Positions 41,512-51,630 are shown, counted from the stretch's first letter. The stretch is 64,000 nucleotides of DNA from Candidatus Poribacteria bacterium (GCA_026702755.1 JAPPBX010000115.1:1-64000), one strand, 5' to 3'. The notes: generated by a model not told the origin, from the sequence alone. Program-made: numbers and translations.

Positions 41512-44181
41512 TTAACAAACCAACGTCACAACAATAAATTCCTGACCCTCCGCATAAGGCACGCCCCACTCAAGCTGCTCACCACACGTGACATGCCCCA
41601 CACTACATTGGTAGGACCCCGCCGCCATCCCCCGAATAGAGATATGCGCACATTCCGTATGCTTGGACGGCTTCGATAAAACCAACTCCAACCGCCGCAA
41701 ATCCTTCGTAAGTGTTACCTTCTCAATACGCGCCTTCAACGTCTCCAACTCCACGCCGAGCGGCACAAAAGATGCCCTAACACCCAACCCATCTTGTGGG
41801 ACAAGCGTAAAATCGTTCGCCGTTTCTGCGACAGCGCACCCGTAGCCAATAAGCCCAAAATCCGGATCTTGAACGAGATAGGATTTCAGCATACTCAAGT
41901 TGCCGTAGAGTCCCATACCCACCTCACCAGAGAAGCAGCCGTTCCGATAGTAGTTATATTCCGGCGACCCTTTCTCCGGTGGATTGAACCGCCACTCCCG
42001 ACCGTTGTACCCCTTACCCGACGGATCCACACAACTCCAGACCGCCAAAGTCGCGCCGTAAGCCTTCTGCAGGAAATGCAAATCACCCGTTTGCTCATAT
42101 CTGTCGAACAGCGGACGCGCCAACAGCGGTGTCGGATAACACCCGATATACCGCATATTCGTGCAGTAGGAAAACCACATCGGTGTAGCGTCGCGACTTG
42201 CGAGGATTGTATCCACAGTCCGCTTCTTCAGCGATTCATCGTCGGCGACCTGCGCCAAGTAGTATAACGCCGCCTTTGAGGCGTGATCGAAACAATACTC
42301 CGATGCGAACGGATATTCCTCCTCAAGGAAAAACGGGAGACACCCCTCAATGGCATCTCGGAGCGTCTGGTGTTCGGCATCCATCCCCTCTATTTTCAAC
42401 GATCTCAGTAGATGTGCCAGAATCGGTGACCCCATCGGTGCATGCGTTTTCGACATATTACCGCGATGGTAATCGATGTAATTCTTCGTCTCATAGACGC
42501 TCTCGTAGGTAGAATCGAGATAGGACGCGAGTGCCGTGTTATAGGCGAGGTCGAGATATTCCAATGGCTCACGGCTCGTTTGTACCCCGTGCAACTTAGT
42601 AATCCGATACATCTGATAATAGATGTTATAGACGTGCGGATAGTTATAGATACGCCAGACGTAATCCCACCGCCGCCACGAACCCTCCCTCAGCCCGATG
42701 AGTGAGTTCAACACCCGATAGTTGTCTTTGTCCTGCAGTTTGCCGTAAAGGAAATTCTCAATAAATTCATCCAAGGCGTGGATCTCCTGCTCGTCAGGAT
42801 AATAAGCGTTTTTCCCAGCGAGGAATACGGGTGGTGCGAAACACCGGTCGTCGCTGCCCCCCATATCAATCGAACCACAGGGTGCCTCCTCTTCCACAAT
42901 GAGCCTTTCAGCCTCGTTGTTCCAGATACGAAAACTATAGTGGCAGAGGTCGTCCGGATCCTCAACCCGCTGATTCTCGACGATGAATTTCGCACGCGCT
43001 TTCATCAAATCTTCTATCGCTGCAATCCCCTTGAACAGCAGGTGTGTCCAATCACCATTTCCGTAACGGATTTTCACCTTCTGCTCTCCCATCGAAGTGA
43101 GACGAACGGTATACGTATGGCGGTCACCCATCATTGCGACAGGTTCAACGTCGATGCCACCGTCCATCTCAATAGCCGTAATCCGTTTCTGGCACCGGAG
43201 CAGCAGATGCGCTGTCGTGTCAACAGGAAGCACCATTCCCGGCACAATCTTCACAGCGACCTTGCCTTGCTGATACAATGTCTCGTTGACATCGGCGTAG
43301 TCCTTAACACGACATAGCGTAAATGCGAAAGTCCGTTTTTCACTCGGAGCCAAAGTAAGCGATCGGTGTCCGTTATACCAAGGCTCAACTGCTGTCGCCT
43401 CGGAAAACAGATAAAACATGGAACCCTCACCCCTCATCATCTCGGTATTTGGGAACAATCCATACCCTGAAATTGCCTCAAATGCAGTGTCGCCCTGCGG
43501 AATAAAGAGCAAATGGTCGCCTTTGCCGCTTGCACGGGTTGCAAGGATATAGGATGAATGCCCGGAGACAAACGAACTCTCAATCACGCGTTGCTCAAAG
43601 ACATACTTCGTAGACTCAACCGACCTGTGATTGAATCCCTGTTTCTCGTCGCCGATGTTGTAATTCGTATTCAGCGTGATCGGCAACCCCAACTCACCGA
43701 CTTCGACCTGTGTCTGCGTCCTGTTCTCAAGCGTGATCGTCCACAGAATCGCATCGTCGTCAAATTCATAATGTTGCTCAATATCAAGATGTTGAAGTCC
43801 GCCTCGGTTGACAGAATCGCCGGCATAACGGGTCGTTATCGAATCATCGTCATAAGTCACTGTGCGGACATCGTCGCTGAGGAAGGTATGCATCGCGCGC
43901 CACGACTCTTCATCCGCAAGTCGCGCCTTCAGCACGACATCACCAGTCCAGCAGTGCATGGGGATCCGTTGTGCCTTTTCCGGGACGTGCCGTTGCTTCC
44001 ACCAGATATTGAGGCGCGTGTTCTGCTCATTCCCAAAGAAGTTTGTGCCTTGCGCGTCTTCTGTCAGGTACAGACCTTTGATAACACCGCTCCGTCTGTC
44101 CACATCAAGGATGTAATGTTCATTTGTTAAACGGAGATAGGCATCGTGGGGAGTATAGCGTGCGTATCGGACCTGTAGCAT
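41512..44181 (-). CDS. large DUF5695-like protein, probable carbohydrate-active fold
   Basis: This 889-residue cytoplasmic-looking protein has a beta-rich N-terminal half (YILDVDRRSGVIKGLYL, WKQRHVPEKAQR) and a helical C-terminal half with many aromatic residues. The helical half (RRWDYVWRIYNYPHVYNIYYQM, ASKAALYYLAQVADDE, NMRYIGCYPTPLLARPLF) suggests an alpha/alpha toroid as in glycoside hydrolases or lyases. I place it in the DUF5695 group by recollection; no catalytic acid is assigned. The ATG at 44181 has AGGA 8 bases upstream; a longer frame from 44289 has no support. No signal peptide is seen. Confidence 0.65.
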   Translation of the reverse strand: MLQVRYARYTPHDAYLRLTNEHYILDVDRRSGVIKGLYLTEDAQGTNFFGNEQNTRLNIWWKQRHVPEKAQRIPMHCWTGDVVLKARLADEESWRAMHTFLSDDVRTVTYDDDSITTRYAGDSVNRGGLQHLDIEQHYEFDDDAILWTITLENRTQTQVEVGELGLPITLNTNYNIGDEKQGFNHRSVESTKYVFEQRVIESSFVSGHSSYILATRASGKGDHLLFIPQGDTAFEAISGYGLFPNTEMMRGEGSMFYLFSEATAVEPWYNGHRSLTLAPSEKRTFAFTLCRVKDYADVNETLYQQGKVAVKIVPGMVLPVDTTAHLLLRCQKRITAIEMDGGIDVEPVAMMGDRHTYTVRLTSMGEQKVKIRYGNGDWTHLLFKGIAAIEDLMKARAKFIVENQRVEDPDDLCHYSFRIWNNEAERLIVEEEAPCGSIDMGGSDDRCFAPPVFLAGKNAYYPDEQEIHALDEFIENFLYGKLQDKDNYRVLNSLIGLREGSWRRWDYVWRIYNYPHVYNIYYQMYRITKLHGVQTSREPLEYLDLAYNTALASYLDSTYESVYETKNYIDYHRGNMSKTHAPMGSPILAHLLRSLKIEGMDAEHQTLRDAIEGCLPFFLEEEYPFASEYCFDHASKAALYYLAQVADDESLKKRTVDTILASRDATPMWFSYCTNMRYIGCYPTPLLARPLFDRYEQTGDLHFLQKAYGATLAVWSCVDPSGKGYNGREWRFNPPEKGSPEYNYYRNGCFSGEVGMGLYGNLSMLKSYLVQDPDFGLIGYGCAVAETANDFTLVPQDGLGVRASFVPLGVELETLKARIEKVTLTKDLRRLELVLSKPSKHTECAHISIRGMAAGSYQCSVGHVTCGEQLEWGVPYAEGQEFIVVTLVC

Positions 44182-44505
44182 AATATCCTGCTCACTTTCG
44201 GTTTTAACTTGAGAATACCCGCTCCGATAGAATCTGTCAAGAAAAAACAAATCTCCTGTAGAAAGTATCTCCGAATCCCGACGCTTCAATCTTCTTGTAG
44301 GATCGAGCTCCCGATTGCGAACCTACACAAATACTGCCCTTCCAAGATTAAAAACACCGAAATACAAACAGCCAGCAAAATTCGCGCAATCAGCGTAATC
44401 CGCGATTCAGACAAATGTTTCTATTGACAGCCTCCTAAATCTATGATAAACTTCGGCGTATCCAAACGACTCTCACGGAAAATTCTATAACGAAGGAGAC
44501 GATCA
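44182..44505. other. intergenic region between divergent genes
   Basis: This 324-base gap contains a repeat unit starting CTTGTAGGATCGAGCTCC (44292-44309), complementary to the tail of the hairpin-CCTACAAG family, and a promoter at 44424-44452. No gene is seen. Confidence 0.5.
44424..44452 (+). promoter_or_regulatory. possible promoter of the second D-2-hydroxyacid dehydrogenase
   Basis: TTGACA (44424-44429) with a 17-base spacer and TAAACT (44447-44452), four of six matches at -10. The start codon follows 54 bases later. Confidence 0.5.
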
Positions 44506-45453
44506 ATGGCAAAAGTCAAAGTCCTGATTGCCAGCGGAATTAGCCAAGAAATCGCAGATATGCTGCAGGATGCCCCACCGGAGATGGACATCCATTTTTT
44601 ACCGAAAGACGAATCGCTCAGCGACCACCTTTCAGATGTTGAAATCCTCTACGGAACAGTGCCAGAGGCGGCACTCCCTTATGCGACCTCCCTTCAGTGG
44701 GTGATGCAGCCATTCGTAGGCGTGGAAGGCTCAATGTATCCCGCCTTCAAAGAAAGTTCGATCACACTCGTGAACAGCAAACGGTTGTATGGACCACAGC
44801 TTGCCGAACATGCGTTCGCGCTTCTGCTCGCGCTGACACGCGGCATCAATACACAACTCGATCTGATGCGGGAGAAAAAATGGGAGTGGCTGCCGTGTGT
44901 TGAGGTATCAGGGATGACGATGGGGGTACTCGGACTCGGCGGTATCGGTAGAGCTGTCGCGCAACGCGCCAAGGCGTTCGATTTCAACGTGATCGCAGTG
45001 GACCCGGAACCGATGGACAAGCCAGACACAGTTGATGAATTGGGTCAACTCGATTGGTTGCCAGAGTTCCTATCCCGCTCGGAAGTGTTGACGGTTTGCT
45101 GTCCAATCACACCGCAAACCCACAAACTGTTATCCCATGCAGAATTCGATGCCCTGCCAGAGGGCAGCTTCTTCATCAACGTCAGTCGCGGTAGGGTAGT
45201 GGACGAAGAGGCACTGATTGCCGCACTGGAAAGTGGAAAATTAGCGGGTGCTGGATTAGACGTAACCTATACGGAACCCTGTCCAACAGACAATCCGTTA
45301 TGGATGCTCCCGAACGTGATTCTAACGTCCCATACTGCTGGCGCATCACAGAACATCGCCAAACGTGCGATGGAACTGTTCATCAATAACATGCACAAAT
45401 ACGTGAATGGTGAACCGCTCACCAACGTTGTGGACAAGGACAAAGGCTATTAG
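44506..45453 (+). CDS. D-2-hydroxyacid dehydrogenase, paralogue 2
   Basis: This 315-residue NAD(P)-dependent dehydrogenase is a clear paralogue of the protein at 12059-12997, with conserved EHAFALLL, GMTMG.LGLGGIGRA, LSHA.F, NVSRG and AGAGLDVTYTEPCP blocks. The catalytic Arg (VSRG), Glu (YTEP) and His (SHTAG) are present. AAGGAGACGATCA precedes the ATG. Its stop overlaps by four bases the stop of the convergent mandelate-racemase-type gene. The two paralogues may serve different sugar-acid substrates. Confidence 0.93.
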   Translation: MAKVKVLIASGISQEIADMLQDAPPEMDIHFLPKDESLSDHLSDVEILYGTVPEAALPYATSLQWVMQPFVGVEGSMYPAFKESSITLVNSKRLYGPQLAEHAFALLLALTRGINTQLDLMREKKWEWLPCVEVSGMTMGVLGLGGIGRAVAQRAKAFDFNVIAVDPEPMDKPDTVDELGQLDWLPEFLSRSEVLTVCCPITPQTHKLLSHAEFDALPEGSFFINVSRGRVVDEEALIAALESGKLAGAGLDVTYTEPCPTDNPLWMLPNVILTSHTAGASQNIAKRAMELFINNMHKYVNGEPLTNVVDKDKGY

Positions 45454-46592
45454 GCATCTATCGCAAAGGCTTCTAACGCTTCCGTATCAATATCAACACC
45501 GATGCCGGGCATATCATCAAGGACGAAAGCCCCATCTTCAACCCGCGGTTTTCGCGTGGTGATCTGCCCCTTCATTTGATATGCCTCTGGAGAATGTTCC
45601 ATAATCAGGAAGTTCGGGATCGTCGCTGAAAATTGGACTGTTGCGGCAATCGACAAGATGCCGCCCCCGCCGATGTGTGGTGTTACTGGAATGTTGTAGG
45701 TATCCGCGAGGCTCGCAATCCGTTTCCCTTCGGTGAGTCCAGTGCGCGCAATGTCCGGCATCGTGATGTCGCAGGCGCGACGCTCAAACACCTCCCGCAA
45801 TTCAAAACGGGTGCGGGTCCACTCCCCAATAGCGACCGACATATCTAACGCTTGTGCTAACGCTGCCTGTCCAGGGATATCCTCCGGCACCGTCGGCGAC
45901 TCTAACCACATCACATCCAATGCCTCAAGCCCGCGTCCGAGTAGAATCGCGTCAGGGATGCTGTATTGGGTATGGACATCCACCATCAACTTGATCTGTG
46001 GACCCACCCGCTCGCGCACGGCTGCAACGATCTCCAAAATCTCCTCACGGCTGCTGGTCGAGTGAATCTTCAATCCACCATAACCTTGTGCGACATATTC
46101 CGATGCCTTGGATGCCGCTGCTTCGGGTGTACTTCCACCCACACCAGCATACAGAGGTATCGTATCCCGATATCTACCGCCAAGCACTTTATGTACCGGT
46201 TTCCCCGTCGCCTGCCCGATGATGTCCCACAGCGCGATATCACAGCCAGCGAGCGCATCGATAAAAAAGCCGGTATAGTGTCCGCGCTCCCGCATCGCCG
46301 TGAACATGCGTTGCCAGAGATATTCCACATCAAACGGATCTTTTCCCATCAGTATCGGACGACACAAATCCTCAACGATTGTTTTTGAGGTGCGCGGCGA
46401 GACAGGACTTTGCCCTTCGCCATACCCCACGATTCCGTCTGACGTAGTGATTCGGACAACCATCGTTTCATGGTGCCGTGCGTAGATACAACGCCATCCC
46501 TCATCTGGCAAGTAATAATTGTCGGTCCGCTGTTCGGATGACCTGTCGGTTTGGAATCTGAGCGCGAACGCTTCAACGTGTGTAATTTTCAT
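45450..46592 (-). CDS. mandelate racemase/muconate lactonizing enzyme family protein
   Basis: This 380-residue member of the enolase superfamily has an N-terminal capping domain and a TIM barrel. The metal ligands are visible in order: Asp in LMVDVHTQY, Glu in MWLESPTVPED, Glu in IGEWTRTR. A base-bearing strand reads GGLKIHST (KxH instead of KxK) and a His lies in VTPHIGGGG. Members dehydrate or racemise sugar acids; the specific substrate is not assignable. The ATG at 46592 (AGGGG upstream, family-like MKITHVEAFALRF) is used; the frame extends to 46694 without support. Confidence 0.9.
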   Translation of the reverse strand: MKITHVEAFALRFQTDRSSEQRTDNYYLPDEGWRCIYARHHETMVVRITTSDGIVGYGEGQSPVSPRTSKTIVEDLCRPILMGKDPFDVEYLWQRMFTAMRERGHYTGFFIDALAGCDIALWDIIGQATGKPVHKVLGGRYRDTIPLYAGVGGSTPEAAASKASEYVAQGYGGLKIHSTSSREEILEIVAAVRERVGPQIKLMVDVHTQYSIPDAILLGRGLEALDVMWLESPTVPEDIPGQAALAQALDMSVAIGEWTRTRFELREVFERRACDITMPDIARTGLTEGKRIASLADTYNIPVTPHIGGGGILSIAATVQFSATIPNFLIMEHSPEAYQMKGQITTRKPRVEDGAFVLDDMPGIGVDIDTEALEAFAIDA

Positions 46593-46735
46593 AACTAAAT
46601 ATCCCCTGATGCTCACAACGGATTTTCTTGAACTTTTACGTGAATAAACGTAAAATACAAGGAGAAGGTTCACATTTCTGCGAGAACACGTCAAGGCTTT
46701 TCACCAACCGCCTATTCACTCGCTAAACTCTCACG

Positions 46736-48676
46736 ATGTCTCCTTTAAGTCCACGGACAGGTCCGCCGATGCCCGAAAAAATCACCTTACGCACTATCCT
46801 CATATCGTTGCTACTCCTGCCGTTCATTTACAAATGGCATATTGAATGTGAGGCATTGCGATACACCTTCCCAACGTTGATGGCACCATTCTATAGTGTT
46901 GTTTTCACACTGCTGGTCATTTCGGTGTTTAACATCGTGTTAAAAAAATATGCATCGAAACACGCGCTGACAGGGGGTGAACTGATCAGCCTCTACGTGC
47001 TGATGTCAATAACATTACTGTTCATGTCTTATGACATGTTCCTTCCCCTCGTCTCAATTATCGTTCATGCCTTCTATTTCGGTACACCTGAAAACGAATG
47101 GCGCGAGTTGTTCTGGGACTATCTACCGGATTGGTTGACAATCAACGATCCGAGCGTGCTCCGTGCGTTCTACCTCGGCGATGAACCCCTTTTTGAAACC
47201 CATTATATGATACAATGGTTGATTCCGACGTTCTGGTGGTGTATATTTACTTTCTCACTAATCTTCGTGATGCAGTGTATTAACGTTATTATCCGTAAGC
47301 AGTGGACGGAACAGGAACGTCTCGTGTATCCGATTGTCGAACTCCCGTATCAACTCGCCTACAACACAAATCGATTCTTACGGAGCCGAGCAATGTGGTG
47401 GGGATTCGGCATCGCGGCTATTATTAGTCTCGCCAACGGACTTAACATCTTTTTTCCGTCAATTCCGGCTTTTCCGAATAAACACATACCGCTCGGTGGG
47501 TTATTCACTGAAAGACCGTGGACAGCCCTTCTCCGTGGTGGGAATGCGATCATCGTCTATCCGTTCGCTGTTGGACTTGGTTTCCTGATGCCGCTTGAGT
47601 TGCTTACATCGTGTCTACTCTTTTTCTTTTTATATAAGGTGCAATATTTCGTCGCTATCCTAACCGGACTGGAGAACGTTCCGGGTTTTCCTTATCCTTA
47701 TGAGCAGAACATCGGTGCGTATATCGGCATCTGTGCGGTTGCATTGTGGGGCACGCGTAGGCAGATCTGGCGAGCATTTCGTACAGCATTTATCCAACGA
47801 ACAACAGCGGATGAGAAAGAACCGATGCGCTATCGAACCGCATTTTTGGGAATCGTTTTCGGTGGTATATTCATCATCGGATTTGCGATGCGTGGTGGGA
47901 TGGCGATGTGGATCGCTGTGCTATTCTTTGCTGCACATTTTGCTACAATTGCGATCCCGTTGACGCGTATTCGTGCACAAATCGGTTTTCCTATTCACTC
48001 AACGACCTTTATCGGACCGCACCACAGTCTTGTTAGCATGCTCGGCACACGACGCATTGGCGCACGGAACTTGACATGGTTCTCGCTCTTTTTCTGGTTT
48101 AATAGAGACAATCGGAGCCATCCAATGCCACACCAACTTGAGGCGTTTAAGCTTGCTGAACGGGGTAACCTCGACGTAAAAGGATTATCGCGTTTAATGC
48201 TTATGCTGACAGTTATCGCGATGCCGTTGTGCATCTTCATGCTGGTGGATACGTTCTTTGGACTTGGCGTTAATTCCGGCAAGGTAGGCGGGCAGATTAA
48301 CAGTTTTGGTGGACGAGCGTACCGCTTTCTTGAGGGTTGGCTCACCTCACCCCAAGATGCAAACCCGGGGCATATCGCTGCGATAACGATCGGTTTCTGT
48401 GTTACGATCCTGCTCTCTGCTGTACGCAGTCGACTGTTTTGGTGGCCGATTCATCCACTCGGTTATGGGGTATCTTTTCATCTTCACCTTTTCTGGGCGG
48501 CGTTTATCATCAGTGCCCTCGCCAAATGGAGCGTGCTAAAATACGGTGGACTCGGTCTCTATCGGAAAACAGTACCGCTTTTTCTTGGACTCGTATTAGG
48601 GGATTTTGTCATCGGGAGTTTTTGGAATATCTTAAGCATTTTCCTTGATAGACCGACGTACACCTTTTACTATTAG
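46736..48676 (+). CDS. polytopic membrane protein, DUF6785-like
   Basis: This 646-residue integral membrane protein has about 14 hydrophobic segments, with the first at TILISLLLLPFIYKW and the last near FLGLVLGDFVIGSFW. It resembles the large transporter-like DUF6785/DUF6784 proteins frequent in Poribacteria and Planctomycetes (from memory). Function unknown, probably transport. The ATG at 46736 has only a weak ribosome binding site; the in-frame ATG at 46769 (MPEKITLRTILI) is an alternative start. Confidence 0.7.
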   Translation: MSPLSPRTGPPMPEKITLRTILISLLLLPFIYKWHIECEALRYTFPTLMAPFYSVVFTLLVISVFNIVLKKYASKHALTGGELISLYVLMSITLLFMSYDMFLPLVSIIVHAFYFGTPENEWRELFWDYLPDWLTINDPSVLRAFYLGDEPLFETHYMIQWLIPTFWWCIFTFSLIFVMQCINVIIRKQWTEQERLVYPIVELPYQLAYNTNRFLRSRAMWWGFGIAAIISLANGLNIFFPSIPAFPNKHIPLGGLFTERPWTALLRGGNAIIVYPFAVGLGFLMPLELLTSCLLFFFLYKVQYFVAILTGLENVPGFPYPYEQNIGAYIGICAVALWGTRRQIWRAFRTAFIQRTTADEKEPMRYRTAFLGIVFGGIFIIGFAMRGGMAMWIAVLFFAAHFATIAIPLTRIRAQIGFPIHSTTFIGPHHSLVSMLGTRRIGARNLTWFSLFFWFNRDNRSHPMPHQLEAFKLAERGNLDVKGLSRLMLMLTVIAMPLCIFMLVDTFFGLGVNSGKVGGQINSFGGRAYRFLEGWLTSPQDANPGHIAAITIGFCVTILLSAVRSRLFWWPIHPLGYGVSFHLHLFWAAFIISALAKWSVLKYGGLGLYRKTVPLFLGLVLGDFVIGSFWNILSIFLDRPTYTFYY

Positions 48677-48985
48677 GGTGGATTCTCAAAATATGTAAAC
48701 ACCTTGTAGAAGTGAGTTTGCTCGCGACCCTCCCATTATAGTAAAAACCGAAAAATTGTAGACTTTACTTTTCCCTATAATGTGCTATCATAATATGACC
48801 TCAGTGGTGAATTCGACCCGTCATCGCGTCCTTTAAGGTGATAGAAGTCGAAGGCGTTAGCAACTTTGAAGGCACATAAGACGAAGTTGTGAATTACAGA
48901 TATACGATAAGTTAATTTTCACAAGGCATATAGATATGAAAGTTATTCGATCAGATATGGTATCACCAGAATAGGAGAAACGCAC
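48677..48985. other. intergenic region, no gene seen
   Basis: This 309-base gap has AT-rich text with TATAAT at 48776-48781 but no matching -35 box, and a TATAGTAAAAACC (48737-48749) resembling one end of the TATAGTAAA element without a partner end nearby. No gene is supported. Confidence 0.45.
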
Positions 48986-50434
48986 ATGAAACGACTCGCT
49001 TGCCCTCTCTTCATCGCTTTGCTCATATTTTCACGCGCCTTCGCAGCGGACGACAAACTCGCCTCTGGTGCCGCCAGCCTCTATCACCTTGCCAGTATCT
49101 TGGGTATTGAGGTATCGCGTGAGCAGGTCGAAAACATTGTCCTGGAAAGAGCTCGGGGACCTTATGTTGTCAATTTTGTCATCATTGACACTGCGGGGAG
49201 AATCGGAATTGAGTTGCAGGAACGCGACCTCGACTACGAGCAGTTACAGACACTTGAAACACCTGTTATTGCCTGTCTTAAAACTACACTTGATGACGAA
49301 AGCGATTCGGAAGCAGATACCACTGTTATAGCAGACTTTATCGTCGTTGAATCCGCAACCGAAAAATCGGTACGTGTGTTTGGTGCACCTCAGAAATCTT
49401 CGCGAGCGGCAGCGACATTCATTTCCCGCGACCATTTTTTGGAGCACTGGACGGGACAAGTCTTAACATTAAGACCCGCTCTCTCCGCAGAAGCGACACA
49501 ACTTCTCCAAGATATCATAACTGGAACGGCTGCCTATAACGCCAAACTTAAAAGCGGTGAGGTCGAATTCTCAATTACGTTGAGTGAACGAATCCGACAA
49601 GAGAAGAATTTCCTTGAACGTCTTTTCGGATGGGGTCGGAACCTCTTGATGTCATCGGAAAAAGAGAAGGAGGAGGTCCAATATGAAGACCAAGGGTATT
49701 GGCACATCACCTACCGATTTGATGGCGATCACCAGTTTTACGATGTCAAGATGCGAAAAAAGAGAGAGTTAAATGGAAAATCCCTCCTGAACTGGCACGA
49801 AATGCACCTTCAATATCAGATAAACGGTAGAACGGTGTATTTCAGGGAAAATCCCAAGACTGAATGGCAACAGCAATCCGCGCATAAAAGCAGACCTCCT
49901 TGGGGTGCAGACATACCATCGGATGTTTTTGAAGAACAGTTCAACCCTCGCCGGTGGAGTCCCCCACCGTGGGGATCTAAATTCACAAGAATGATTAATT
50001 TCTACAAACCCGTTGATGTGCAGCGGGTTAAAGTTAAGGAAATACCACACAACCTTTTGACGCTGCAACGCACAGATTTTGATGCAACTCATACCATTGA
50101 AATTTGGCTGGATCCGCAGAAAGCGTACCGACCGACCCGAATTTTAGCACACCGTAGATCTCTTACCCAGTTGTTCATAGAGGGGCGTGATGGCAAGATC
50201 ACACCCTTACCGCGTGAAAAAACATACCGCCTCACCTCTTATATCTACCAGTTCGCACAATTTGAACCCGATATCTGGTTCCCGAAAACTGTCACTATGG
50301 AACACTCGTCTGTCGTCGGTGATGAAGATAAACAACCGCCATCAGCACATCGCAGGACAACCATGCAAGTGCATCGTGCGGTTTTTAACATGCCGATTTC
50401 GGAAAAAGAATTGGGCATAATACCAGACAGATAG
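48986..50434 (+). CDS. secreted C39-like inactive protease fused to LolA-like domain
   Basis: This 482-residue exported protein has a signal peptide (MKRLACPLFIALLIFSRAFA). Residues 23-162 resemble a C39 peptidase (GAASLYHLASILGI, QLQTLETPVIACL, FIVVES, FLEHWTGQVLTL), but the catalytic Cys position is Ser27 (LASGAASL where CGxxSL is expected) and the catalytic His position is Asp117 (ADFIVVE). Both are lost, so it should be inactive as a protease. Residues about 170-482 resemble an outer-membrane lipoprotein-sorting/LolA-like beta fold (TIEIWLDPQKAYRPTRILAHRR, YQFAQFEPDIWFPKTVTMEH). GGAGAAACGCAC precedes the ATG. Function unknown. Confidence 0.65.
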   Translation: MKRLACPLFIALLIFSRAFAADDKLASGAASLYHLASILGIEVSREQVENIVLERARGPYVVNFVIIDTAGRIGIELQERDLDYEQLQTLETPVIACLKTTLDDESDSEADTTVIADFIVVESATEKSVRVFGAPQKSSRAAATFISRDHFLEHWTGQVLTLRPALSAEATQLLQDIITGTAAYNAKLKSGEVEFSITLSERIRQEKNFLERLFGWGRNLLMSSEKEKEEVQYEDQGYWHITYRFDGDHQFYDVKMRKKRELNGKSLLNWHEMHLQYQINGRTVYFRENPKTEWQQQSAHKSRPPWGADIPSDVFEEQFNPRRWSPPPWGSKFTRMINFYKPVDVQRVKVKEIPHNLLTLQRTDFDATHTIEIWLDPQKAYRPTRILAHRRSLTQLFIEGRDGKITPLPREKTYRLTSYIYQFAQFEPDIWFPKTVTMEHSSVVGDEDKQPPSAHRRTTMQVHRAVFNMPISEKELGIIPDR

Positions 50435-50551
50435 TCCTACAAAACGAATGGCTGGATAAATATATCTGAAACACGCTTGACTTCACCAAGGGTATATGTT
50501 AATCTATTCTTTAGAAACTAACATCCTATATTTCCTCGAAAGGTAAAGTTA

Positions 50552-51589
50552 ATGGAAGAATGGATCACAAATCTTATTAGTGGGTTAGCCAGCCCGCTCA
50601 TTTTCCTGATAATTGCGGTGATGCTTTACACACTCGGCAAAGGTGCGGACTGGCTTGTTGATGAAGCGGTAATTCTTTCAACCCGATGGGGCTTAGGAAA
50701 AGCGGTCATCGGTGCAACAGTTGTGAGCATTGGCACGACAACACCAGAGGCGGCTGTCTCCGTCCTGTCGGCAATACAAGGAGAACCCGGGCTTGCGCTC
50801 GGAAACGCCGTCGGTTCAATCATCTGCGACACAGGACTCATCCTCGGATTAGCATCCCTCATCGCTCCCTTACCCCTCAATCGCCAATTGGCTTCACGGC
50901 TGTCAAATGTACAGGTAGGTGCAGGTATTCTCTTGGTGGTAGGCTGTTTCCCGTGGGCATCTCCGGCGAAAGTTTTCAGTCAAGGCGGCGTTCTACCTCA
51001 ACTCGTAGGTGTTGTCTTCGTTGTCCTTCTGGCATTATACATCTGGCAGTCCATCCGATGGGCAGGTGCGACACCGTCAGATGCTGAAAGCACAGAAGAA
51101 GAGAATGAAGAAGCATCAGGGGCATTCGGAACACTCTTTAAACTCATCGGGGCAATTGCCATTGTTGTTGTCTCTGCTCAGATCTTGATTCCAAGTGTGA
51201 TCGAAATAGCAAAAAGGATTCAGGTACCGGAGCATATTATTTCAGCGACACTTGTTGCGTTTGGTACATCGCTCCCTGAACTGGTGACAGCGATAACGGC
51301 GGTTAGGCGCGGGCATGGCGAATTGGCAGTCGGAAACATTATCGGTGCGGATATTCTCAATGTGCTTTTTGTCGCCGGTGTTTCTGCTTCCGCTACGCAA
51401 GGCGGTTTACAAGCAGACGGTCAATTCTTCCAGTTCCTGTTCCCAGCGATGCTGTTTATCTTGATCGTCTTCCGATGCGGTATCTTCGTGTCAGGCGACC
51501 AGTTGAAACGTCCGTTCGGTGTCGTGCTAGTTGCGACATGGCTTTTGGTGACGATTCTGAGTTATGTGTTGTCAATTGAAATGCATTAA
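50552..51589 (+). CDS. sodium/calcium exchanger family antiporter
   Basis: This 345-residue membrane protein has the two inverted alpha repeats of the CaCA superfamily. The first reads GATVVSIGTTTPEAAVSV (near 53-70) with LALGNAVGSIICDT, and the second ATLVAFGTSLPELVTAI with LAVGNIIGADILNVLF. Between them is an acidic loop (ESTEEENEEASG) typical of bacterial YrbG-like exchangers. It moves Ca2+ or another cation against Na+ or H+. AAAGG lies upstream of the ATG. Confidence 0.93.
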   Translation: MEEWITNLISGLASPLIFLIIAVMLYTLGKGADWLVDEAVILSTRWGLGKAVIGATVVSIGTTTPEAAVSVLSAIQGEPGLALGNAVGSIICDTGLILGLASLIAPLPLNRQLASRLSNVQVGAGILLVVGCFPWASPAKVFSQGGVLPQLVGVVFVVLLALYIWQSIRWAGATPSDAESTEEENEEASGAFGTLFKLIGAIAIVVVSAQILIPSVIEIAKRIQVPEHIISATLVAFGTSLPELVTAITAVRRGHGELAVGNIIGADILNVLFVAGVSASATQGGLQADGQFFQFLFPAMLFILIVFRCGIFVSGDQLKRPFGVVLVATWLLVTILSYVLSIEMH

Positions 51590-51630
51590 TAGTTGTCAGT
51601 TATTAGTTATCAGTTGTCAGTTAAGAGAAC
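51590..51630. repeat. heptad repeat element
   Basis: AGTTGTCAGTTATTAG then TTATCAGTTGTCAGTTAAGA with GAACC: tandem GTTRTCA heptads ending in the TTAAGAG motif common to the family. The array begins on the last base of the antiporter stop codon region. Confidence 0.65.

Noticed and set aside
42778-43317. Several long plus-strand frames antisense to the DUF5695-like gene
   Set aside because: They overlap a long continuous minus-strand frame with a consistent protein composition and no ribosome binding sites precede them.
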